A stretch of DNA of 64,000 nucleotides from positions 62,001 to 126,000 of the forward strand of contig NZ_FNDX01000008.1 of assembly GCF_900099765.1 (NCBI RefSeq), in the 5' to 3' direction. The DNA is from Paenibacillus typhae. GTDB taxonomy: Bacteria > Bacillota > Bacilli > Paenibacillales > Paenibacillaceae. Below, in pieces: positions 17,868-25,033 of this stretch (position 1 is the first letter of the stretch; every line of letters starts with the position of its first letter). Both the position numbers and the translations under genes were made by a program. Below the pieces are notes generated by a model, which ran no database searches, was not told the origin of the DNA, and was given only the letters and a program-made list of their open reading frames with translations.

Positions 17868-18623
17868 GTGAAAGCAGATAGTATTTTGCCTACTGTACCG
17901 ATTTTTGGTATACGTGTTTCCAAAGTCGATATGCAGGCTACAGTCTCTTATTTGACCGATGCAGTGCGTAAACGTGAGCCGCACCAGGTCATTACTGCCA
18001 ATCCCATTATGGTTATGGCTGCACTGGAAAACCCTTCCTACATGGAAATAATGAAATCGGCAGAACTGGTGGTCCCTGACGGGACTGGCGTAGTGTGGGC
18101 TGCAGAGTATTGCAAGGAGCCGGTGGCTGAGCGTGTAGCGGGATTCGACCTTTTACATGAATTACTGCGTCAAGGCGAAAGCTATAACTGGAAAGTATAT
18201 CTCCTGGGTTCTACTCCTGAAGTGATTCGGGCGACCGTCTCCAGGTTACAATCTCAATATCCGCGTATCGTAATTGCCGGCTACCGTGACGGTTACTTTG
18301 GTCCGGAAGCAGACGAAGCTGTTGTGGCAGATATTGTGAAGGTCCAGCCTGACCTGCTGTTTGTCGCCAGAGGGGCGGACAGCCAGGAGCCGTGGATCGC
18401 CAAGTACAAATCGCAGCTGAATATTCCTGTAATGATGGGAGTAGGCGGAAGCTTTGATGTGATCTCCGGTAAGAGCAAACGGGCACCTGTTGCGTTCCAG
18501 AAACTGCGGGCCGAATGGCTATATCGTCTTCTGAAAGAACCGACACGATACAAAAGAATGCTTGCGCTGCCGAAATTTGCAGTAAAAGTGCTGCGTGAGA
18601 AAGATAAAGTGACAAAAGCCTGA
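17868..18623 (+). CDS. tagA: WecG/TagA/CpsF family N-acetylmannosaminyltransferase
   Basis: Adds ManNAc to undecaprenyl-PP-GlcNAc, the second step of teichoic-acid or secondary-wall-polymer linkage. 251 aa. Family motifs are ITANPIMVMAALE, the putative catalytic Asp in LVVPDGTGVVWA, FDLLHELLR, LFVARGADSQEPWI, and GVGGSFDVISGKSKRAP with AEWLYRLLKEPTRYKR. GTG 17868 is 9 nt after AAAGGA; GTG 17862 is only 3 nt away. It starts 7 bases after the csaB stop, so the two form one operon. Confidence 0.93.
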   Translation: MKADSILPTVPIFGIRVSKVDMQATVSYLTDAVRKREPHQVITANPIMVMAALENPSYMEIMKSAELVVPDGTGVVWAAEYCKEPVAERVAGFDLLHELLRQGESYNWKVYLLGSTPEVIRATVSRLQSQYPRIVIAGYRDGYFGPEADEAVVADIVKVQPDLLFVARGADSQEPWIAKYKSQLNIPVMMGVGGSFDVISGKSKRAPVAFQKLRAEWLYRLLKEPTRYKRMLALPKFAVKVLREKDKVTKA

Positions 18624-18674
18624 AAAAACGAGCCAATTTACCGGGAATATCCGAACAACAGCCTAAAAACGGAA

Positions 18675-18704
18675 TTGGAATTTGCTTTTAGTTCAGCGTA
18701 TAAT
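18675..18704 (+). promoter_or_regulatory. Sigma-A-type promoter upstream of tagO
   Basis: TTGGAA (18675-18680), 18 bp, TATAAT (18699-18704), placed 36 bases before the tagO ATG. This suggests tagO can be transcribed apart from csaB-tagA. Confidence 0.65.
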
Positions 18705-18739
18705 TCAATGCGGTAGAGAAATGGGGGTCGACTTTTCAA

Positions 18740-19867
18740 ATGTTAATCATATACATCGCCGGATTTATTGTGTGCATGGGACTTGCACTTCTCCTGACAC
18801 CGCTAGTGAAGAGATTCGCTATTAAGATTGGTGCCACAGATGTGCCGAATGCCCGAAAGGTGCATACGAGAATTATGCCCCGCCTCGGCGGTCTTGGTAT
18901 TTTCCTGGCGTTTGTGTTAGGCCTGCTTGCCGTATTGCCGATTATTCCATACGATTTCACTTCGCGGGAGACACATTTCATCAAAGCGCTGCTGTGCGGG
19001 GGTGGACTGATTGTCCTGATCGGCGGACTTGATGACCGTTTCGAGCTTTCAGCCAAAGTGAAGCTGCTGGGCCAGATTGCTGCAGCATGCATCGTCGTTT
19101 TCGGTTTTGGCATTACTGTTGATTTCGTAAACATTCCATTTAATAATACGTATTCCTCACTGGAGAGCTGGATTGCCGTACCGCTGACGATTTTCTGGAT
19201 TGTCGGCGTAACCAATGCGGTTAACCTGATTGACGGTCTGGACGGGCTGGCTGCCGGAGTATCAGGTATAGCGATTGCCACAATTGCGGTTATGGCCTTC
19301 CTGATGGGTAATACAATGGTTGCGCTTCTGTGCCTGCTGCTGCTTGGCAGTATTTTAGGGTTTTTGTTCTTCAACTTTCATCCCGCCAAAATCTTTATGG
19401 GTGATACAGGCTCACTGTTCCTCGGGTTCTGTCTGGCACTGCTGGCATTGCTCGGATTCAAGCAGATCGCTGTCGTTTCGTTTATTACACCGCTCCTCAT
19501 TATCGGGGTTCCTTTATCGGATACATTCTTTGCAATCGTACGCCGCAAGCTGCAGAAGAAGCCAATCTTTGCACCGGACAAAGGGCATCTGCATCACTGC
19601 CTGCGCGAGCTCGGATTCAGCCACCGCCAGACGGTGCTGATTATTTACGGGATCGCCGCTTTCTTTGGTGTACTGGCTGTCATCCAAACTTCTGCTTCCC
19701 TGTATGAGGCCAACTGGGTTACTTTTGTAGTAATCTGTGTGATGCTGTTCTTCCTGCAGATCGGTGCGGAAATTACCGGCGTTATCAGCAAAACCAAACG
19801 TCCGCTGATTGATTTATTCCTGAGAATGCGCCTCAAGCTTGCACCGGAGCGCAGTTCGAAGTCTTAG
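18740..19867 (+). CDS. tagO: MraY/TagO-type glycosyl-1-phosphate transferase
   Basis: Integral membrane enzyme that puts GlcNAc-1-phosphate on undecaprenyl phosphate, the first step of wall-polymer assembly. 375 aa with about 11 membrane segments. Cytoplasmic motifs are IMPRLGGLGIF, the Asp cluster GGLDDRFELSAKVKLLGQ, NAVNLIDGLDGLAAGVSGIA, FFNFHPAKIFMGDTGSLFLG and the His-rich loop DKGHLHHCLRELGFSHRQT, which groups it with TagO/WecA rather than MraY. A terminator follows. Together with tagA and csaB it gives a minimal polymer-start plus pyruvylation set. Confidence 0.92.
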   Translation: MLIIYIAGFIVCMGLALLLTPLVKRFAIKIGATDVPNARKVHTRIMPRLGGLGIFLAFVLGLLAVLPIIPYDFTSRETHFIKALLCGGGLIVLIGGLDDRFELSAKVKLLGQIAAACIVVFGFGITVDFVNIPFNNTYSSLESWIAVPLTIFWIVGVTNAVNLIDGLDGLAAGVSGIAIATIAVMAFLMGNTMVALLCLLLLGSILGFLFFNFHPAKIFMGDTGSLFLGFCLALLALLGFKQIAVVSFITPLLIIGVPLSDTFFAIVRRKLQKKPIFAPDKGHLHHCLRELGFSHRQTVLIIYGIAAFFGVLAVIQTSASLYEANWVTFVVICVMLFFLQIGAEITGVISKTKRPLIDLFLRMRLKLAPERSSKS

Positions 19868-19905
19868 TTTACCGCTCTTATTCAGACTTTTATTGTTAAA
19901 TTAAC

Positions 19906-19936
19906 AAAACTCATCCTTTTTAAGGATGAGTTTTTT
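19906..19936 (+). terminator. Terminator after tagO
   Basis: AAAACTCATCCTT / AAGGATGAGTTTT stem with a 3-nt loop and T-run. Confidence 0.92.
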
Positions 19937-20028
19937 GCTGTTCTCCCTAACAAGATAGCCGGAAATAACCGATAAAGAAAAAAGTGAAGGTCACGAAGAG
20001 AACTTTAACTCAAAGGAGAGATATACAC

Positions 20029-23000
20029 ATGCAACGCTTTAAGAGACCCTTTGTCTGGGTGCTGCTTGCGGCTCTGATCGTTTCTATGTTCCCGGGCAAA
20101 TATATGCCTCAGGCGGCTGCGGCGACTGCAGTCACAACTTATTTTACTCCCGATGATCAGACATTGCGCTCCACGGTAGTACTGGATCCAAGTGCTGTTA
20201 CAGGATCGGCAAATGCCATTACCCGTGACAAAGTTTATCTGACGAGCAATTCCACACTTAACATAACCGGTGTTTACTCACAGGTCACTTCTACCACAAT
20301 GAAGGTTGTTGTGGAGCAGCTGTCGCAGGACAGCTTAGGCAGATGGGTAACAGATTCCACGCGTCTGACCACAGGGACTGTGACCACCGATGCCAACAGT
20401 CCGGGCAACCGCTTTACAACAAGCGGAGTAACCTTGTATTCCGGCTTTAACAAAATCACCTTCTCCGGACTTCAGGGGAATCTGACGCGTTCCGAGTCCT
20501 TTTATGTCCTGTATGACAGAGTACCTTATGTGACATCGCTCCAGGTACTGGGCGGACCGGCTGCTCTTAACCTGAATGAAGGCACACAGGTGGTGGTTCC
20601 TGTATCTTCAATTACGCTGCAAGGTAAAGTAGCCAACGCTACGAAGGTAACTGTGTCACTAAACGGGGGAACAGCGCTTCAGACCTCCCTGCTGGAGGAT
20701 GGAACCTTTTTCACTCCGGCCCTGACGCTGCAGCCGGGGCTAAGCTCACTGCAGATTATTGTTCAGAATGCCTCCGACAAAATTACCATCGACCGCAATG
20801 TATACTTTTTTGATACAGATCAGCCGTACGCTGCTCTGGATCTGGTTCATGCGGGCAGCAAGTACTCTCTGATAAACAATACACCGACACTTTCGGTAGC
20901 AAATACATTTACCGCCGGCTTGTCAGGGGAAGTGCTGCTTCCTTACAATGCTTCCGCTTTTGGTGGGAATTCAGGTGCAGGTAAGCTAGTCATTAACGCA
21001 GGTACAACTAGTGAAGTTGCCATCCGAACCATCACAACGACTCAGGAGCAGACCATTCCTGGACCTGACGGTATTACGCCGGCATACAAGCTGGTGAAGT
21101 TTTCAACCTCAGAGGATGTTCCTATTGCTACCGGCAGCAATGACTTTACGCTGACCGTAACATTCGGAAGTTATACTGCATCCCTTTTAAAATCATACTA
21201 TTATGTTCCCGGAGAGACGGTAATCAATAATATCTACTACCTTCCGGATTATGCAACAGGCAAAAGTATTGCCGATGTGTCCAAGCTTCCGCTGAACGGA
21301 CAACAGATGGAAAAAGATAATTTCTACATCCTGGTTGAGACGAATGTTACGCCCACCGGCGCTTTAAGCGCGATGTATCTTCCGTTGAGTACCAAAGGCC
21401 TAGAGCTTACCAAAATTGCTGCAACCGGGCTGAATACTGACGGGACCCAGGAGGTATACAGAATTACCGGATTCTCGAACGGCCAGCAGAAGGTTCAGTT
21501 TAAGTATGGCACATCCAATTCGGTGTACAATGTAAATATCTCTTATGTATCGAAGAACTATATCTATGTCAGCAATTTACAGGACGGCCAGACAATCGAG
21601 TATAACTCCAATTCAACCTCAAGCATTACTGTAGAGGGAGAATATATCGGGTTTGAAAATATCTCCGGAGCCCAGTTCCAGATTAACGGCAGGGACAGCA
21701 ATTCGTGGGATGTGCTACCAGCAACTCCGCAGTTCAATGTCACCATGCAGGCGCCGAAATTCAAAGTCACTCTGAAGATCGATCAGGCCGGTCCGCTGGT
21801 ATATGGGGAAAATACACTGATGTTTACGGGGATTTCCATGGACTCCTCCGGCAACCAGCGTGTAATTACCAAAGAACTGCGTATCTATATTATTGATACA
21901 AACGTATCTAATCTGACGCAGTTTCATCCGGTACTGGTAACGAACCGTCCGACATTCGATACGGATTCCCGTACTAATGATGCCAAGCGCAATGCAATTC
22001 TGGCTCTACCGGCTGAGATTACCTATACGGACGGCAAGTATGTAACTACCAGGGATAATTACGATCTCGTTCTACAAGGCGGAGGAGCTACAACTCTTAA
22101 TCTTTACAGGGGCTCTGATCTGGTCTTCACTTCTGTCGGCAATACCACTATGCTCAAAGAAAACAGCAAGGATGATCATACATCACCGGGAACCTACGGT
22201 TCAGTAATCTATGATTATGTTGGAACAACCAAGGACTTCCTGCTGCGGATTCGGGATCTGAAGTTCGATGCTCCAGGAAGCCATGTTTACACACTGGAGC
22301 TGATCAATAAGACCGGCGCAAGAACGACGCAAAGAATTGAAATTGTCCGTGAAGTGCTGCCTTACCGTATCCTGGCTCCGGTAGCCACTGTCGGAAACCA
22401 GATTGTTGTAAACAAAAACTTCATACGGTTTGATATTGAAGCTGAGGGCGCAACTAAGGTTATGATTGATAAATATGAAGCTGTACCGCGTCCTGACCTG
22501 GCGAACCGTTTTACCTACGACTATGTCGGGCTCAAGCCGGATAAGGCGACAACGATTAAGATTCAGATTGTACGTAAGGATTCAACCCTTAATGATACAG
22601 TAACCGTTTATTACGCCAGTGCGGTGCAGATTGATACGCAGTACATGGCTGAGAAGGTAGCAACAAAGTATAGTGTCTTCAACAAGCAATTAGAGCTGAA
22701 TTTCCCTAAAGGAACCTTGATGAAGGGCTTTACCAGCTCAGGAGCAGCGAAGTATTATCCTGACACCAAGCTGCTGTTCGGGATTGCCGACCCTAATGAC
22801 GGGGTTGTAGAGCGTACCAACGATTACGGCAACATTATTAATGTCAGCCCGGTTGATGAAAGATTTGTAGGTGTTCAGAAGCAGCTCGTCATTCTGCAGG
22901 AGCTGGTTCTCCGGTTCACCTCATCAGCGACCAACAGTAACTTTTCCAGAGTATCGGATATTTACTGGCTGAGCGGTGGTCTGGGTGAGGTAGGCACCAA

Positions 23001-23913
23001 GGGAAGCAGCAGTTATGTACCTGCATCTAACGGGGTTGCCCCATATTCCATCGAGGGTAATTTCACACAGATCAGCCAGTCCCGCAAAATCATACCTTCC
23101 CAGCGCGGGGAGCTGACGCTCAGCTTCAGTCCAAACGTTGTGGATGAGGTCGGTTCAACCGTTACAGTGTTCCGTTACACGGACGCGGGCAAATGGGAGA
23201 ACATCGGCGGGGAGGTCGACACCAAGAATCATACCGTAACCGTTCCTTTTGATGAGTTCGGCTACTACACTGTTATGAAGCTGCGCCGCGGGTTTACGGA
23301 TATTACTAATCACCCGTGGGCAAGAAATATTCTGAACGGCCTTTATTCCAAAGGAATTATGACCAACCTGCGCGCCGATGCTTTCGGGGCCGATGATACA
23401 ACAACCCGCGGTGAATTCGCTACACTGCTGGTAACCGGTCTGAATATTCCGCTTGATTATGATACCAACAAGCAGACCTTCTTCGATATCGTGCCGGAAG
23501 CAGTATCTACAACCTGGAATTTCAAGAGTATAGAGACTGCGGCAAGAGCGGGGATCATCACGGGACTGAGCGACGGATTCTTTGGTCCGGACCAGGCGCT
23601 CACCAGAGAGCAGGCGGCGGTAATGATTGCCCGGGCGCTTAAACTTAAGATGTCAGCCAATGATGCCAAGCTGCTGGCCAGCCTTAACAAATCGTTTGTC
23701 GACTCAGCCAGCATGGATTTCTACTCCCGCCCGGCGATCGAAGCCGTATCGAAGGCGAAGATTATGGAGGGTAGTGCCGTTACTGTCACCGGTCAGACCA
23801 AGCCGGTATACAATTTTAATCCAAAGGGCAAGCTAACCAGAGCAGAAGCCGGCAAAATTGCCGTGGCTCTATTGCAGAAGAGCACCAGCATCTTCCCTAA
23901 AACCTTCAATTAA
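20029..23913 (+). CDS. Large exported protein with three C-terminal SLH domains
   Basis: 1294 aa surface protein. The signal peptide is MQRFKRPFVWVLLAALIVSMF with cleavage expected near QAAAAT. A long beta-rich region of about 1050 residues, with Ser/Thr/Asn-rich Ig-like stretches, has no motif I can name. Three SLH domains start near residues 1088 (GFTDITNHPWARNIL), 1150 (FFDIVPEAVSTTWNFKSIE) and 1222 (FVDSASMDFYSRPAIEAV), with the usual GxFGPDxxLTREQ-type ends. ATG 20029 has AAAGGAGAG 8 nt ahead; GTG 19984 has no site. It is probably held on the CsaB-pyruvylated polymer. Role unknown: S-layer component, wall maintenance or adhesion. Confidence 0.9.
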   Translation: MQRFKRPFVWVLLAALIVSMFPGKYMPQAAAATAVTTYFTPDDQTLRSTVVLDPSAVTGSANAITRDKVYLTSNSTLNITGVYSQVTSTTMKVVVEQLSQDSLGRWVTDSTRLTTGTVTTDANSPGNRFTTSGVTLYSGFNKITFSGLQGNLTRSESFYVLYDRVPYVTSLQVLGGPAALNLNEGTQVVVPVSSITLQGKVANATKVTVSLNGGTALQTSLLEDGTFFTPALTLQPGLSSLQIIVQNASDKITIDRNVYFFDTDQPYAALDLVHAGSKYSLINNTPTLSVANTFTAGLSGEVLLPYNASAFGGNSGAGKLVINAGTTSEVAIRTITTTQEQTIPGPDGITPAYKLVKFSTSEDVPIATGSNDFTLTVTFGSYTASLLKSYYYVPGETVINNIYYLPDYATGKSIADVSKLPLNGQQMEKDNFYILVETNVTPTGALSAMYLPLSTKGLELTKIAATGLNTDGTQEVYRITGFSNGQQKVQFKYGTSNSVYNVNISYVSKNYIYVSNLQDGQTIEYNSNSTSSITVEGEYIGFENISGAQFQINGRDSNSWDVLPATPQFNVTMQAPKFKVTLKIDQAGPLVYGENTLMFTGISMDSSGNQRVITKELRIYIIDTNVSNLTQFHPVLVTNRPTFDTDSRTNDAKRNAILALPAEITYTDGKYVTTRDNYDLVLQGGGATTLNLYRGSDLVFTSVGNTTMLKENSKDDHTSPGTYGSVIYDYVGTTKDFLLRIRDLKFDAPGSHVYTLELINKTGARTTQRIEIVREVLPYRILAPVATVGNQIVVNKNFIRFDIEAEGATKVMIDKYEAVPRPDLANRFTYDYVGLKPDKATTIKIQIVRKDSTLNDTVTVYYASAVQIDTQYMAEKVATKYSVFNKQLELNFPKGTLMKGFTSSGAAKYYPDTKLLFGIADPNDGVVERTNDYGNIINVSPVDERFVGVQKQLVILQELVLRFTSSATNSNFSRVSDIYWLSGGLGEVGTKGSSSYVPASNGVAPYSIEGNFTQISQSRKIIPSQRGELTLSFSPNVVDEVGSTVTVFRYTDAGKWENIGGEVDTKNHTVTVPFDEFGYYTVMKLRRGFTDITNHPWARNILNGLYSKGIMTNLRADAFGADDTTTRGEFATLLVTGLNIPLDYDTNKQTFFDIVPEAVSTTWNFKSIETAARAGIITGLSDGFFGPDQALTREQAAVMIARALKLKMSANDAKLLASLNKSFVDSASMDFYSRPAIEAVSKAKIMEGSAVTVTGQTKPVYNFNPKGKLTRAEAGKIAVALLQKSTSIFPKTFN

Positions 23914-23923
23914 TTCAGTACCG

Positions 23924-23960
23924 CCGGGCTGCGACAACTGTTCGCGGCCCGGTTATTTTA
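23924..23960 (+). terminator. Terminator after the 1294-aa SLH gene
   Basis: CCGGGCTGCGA / TCGCGGCCCGG with one wobble pair, 7-nt loop, then ttatttta. Confidence 0.8.
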
Positions 23961-24037
23961 TGCAGAAGAGGTTATACTTTAATTAATGAATGCAAGACCA
24001 CCTGTTTGAAGGAATTTACATACCGCCGACATTAACT

Positions 24038-24066
24038 TTGTAATCTGCACTGTTTTACGTTACAAT
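24038..24066 (+). promoter_or_regulatory. Sigma-A-type promoter of the 113-aa gene
   Basis: TTGTAA, 17 bp, TACAAT, ending 41 bases before the ATG at 24108. Confidence 0.65.
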
Positions 24067-24107
24067 AACTTAGAAAATAATTTTTTTCTGAAAGGTGAAA
24101 GCCATCG

Positions 24108-24449
24108 ATGAAACCGATTTTATCTAAAGCGCAACTGGATTACACGAAAGCAAAGAATCTGTTTGAGAATAGAGCTAAAGTTTTGGAGAAGGAAATTGCC
24201 GCAAAGCGCGCACTGCAGGAGATTACACAGGAAGTAATGGAAGAGCTTGTTCAGGCTACCGGATTCCATGATGCATACAATGATCTTGTTATCGCGGAGA
24301 ATGCTTTGATTGAATGGTCCCATACAACAATCAAACATGAGAAGGCCTATCGTGAGAACCGCTCTGCAATTGATGCAATGTACGAGAATGTAAATTCCAG
24401 CCCCGAAAAGCGCCAGGAATTGATCCAGCTATCCATGAAGATCCGTTAG
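24108..24449 (+). CDS. Hypothetical cytoplasmic alpha-helical protein
   Basis: 113 aa, not recognised. There is no signal peptide or membrane segment. The sequence is strongly helical and charged with heptad-like stretches (AKNLFENRAKVLEKEIAAKRALQ, then EITQEVMEELVQATGFHDAYN), so a coiled coil is likely. It has its own promoter, an SD (AAAGGTGAAAG) and a terminator, so it is probably a real single gene. It sits between two surface-protein genes but nothing in it points to the cell surface. Confidence 0.8.
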   Translation: MKPILSKAQLDYTKAKNLFENRAKVLEKEIAAKRALQEITQEVMEELVQATGFHDAYNDLVIAENALIEWSHTTIKHEKAYRENRSAIDAMYENVNSSPEKRQELIQLSMKIR

Positions 24450-24466
24450 GATATGTTTATAGAAGG

Positions 24467-24492
24467 AAAGCGCCGCGTGAGGCGCTTTTTTT
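24467..24492 (+). terminator. Terminator after the 113-aa gene
   Basis: AAAGCGCC / GGCGCTTT stem, loop gcgtga, then T-run. Confidence 0.93.
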
Positions 24493-24564
24493 GTTGGCCA
24501 GTCCGCCAGTATATGGGTTTAAAAAAGGGTAATTATGTTTATTTACTTAACAAATATTGCTTAA

Positions 24565-24593
24565 TGACGTTGTGAAAGGCGCTATGCTATACT
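24565..24593 (+). promoter_or_regulatory. Upstream S-layer promoter P1 (extended -10)
   Basis: TGCTATACT (24585-24593) is an extended -10 (TG-n-TATACT). TGACGT lies 17 bp upstream (24565-24570). Transcription from here would give a leader of more than 430 nt. Confidence 0.55.
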
Positions 24594-24603
24594 AATTCCC
24601 GTA

Positions 24604-24666
24604 GCTCCCCAAGATTAACAATAGTTAGTAGAAGATACAAAAGTATCTTTTAACGGGTCGGGGAGC
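24604..24666 (+). other. Two-part stem-loop in the S-layer leader
   Basis: Outer arms GCTCCCC (24604-24610) and GGGGAGC (24660-24666); inside is a perfect hairpin AAGATAC-aaaa-GTATCTT (24632-24649). It would form at the very 5' end of a P1 transcript, a position typical for mRNA-stabilising structures. Confidence 0.7.
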
Positions 24667-24807
24667 ACCACACATAATTTTTTTAAAAAACTTTTGAACC
24701 AAGCGCAACTTTTTTAAAACTTCTGCGTTTAAGATGTAGAGTCAATTACACCACGCATTTGCCCAGCATCCTGAAGGGTTCAGGTAATGCCGTATGGAAA
24801 AATTAAC

Positions 24808-24836
24808 TTTACGCGACTTGAGGCACATTGTATAAT
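24808..24836 (+). promoter_or_regulatory. Main S-layer promoter P2
   Basis: TTTACG (24808-24813), 17 bp, TATAAT (24831-24836). The leader from here is about 190 nt. A perfect CCTGAA-ggg-TTCAGG hairpin lies just upstream. Confidence 0.7.
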
Positions 24837-24893
24837 ACTTAGGTAGAATTAGGAATCTAGTATTAGTCTGCCTTAAACCTGTTTACAAGTTTC

Positions 24894-24909
24894 TGTGATA
24901 CCCGTCACA
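24894..24909 (+). promoter_or_regulatory. TGTGA-N6-TCACA palindrome (CRP/FNR-like site or hairpin)
   Basis: TGTGATACCCGTCACA is an exact match to the half-sites used by CRP/FNR-family regulators, and flanking bases extend the dyad to TCTGTGA/TCACAGA. It lies after P2 and just ahead of a TATACT (24919-24924). It may be a protein site or an RNA hairpin in the leader. Confidence 0.45.
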
Positions 24910-25033
24910 GACATTATTTATACTTAATATGCTCAACTCGGGAAAGGGGGTGCATCGGCTAATGAGTGACATGAGCTACCCAACTAAAGAAAATTCTCAG
25001 TTCATGAATGTCCAAGGAGGAGAAAAAAAGGTT

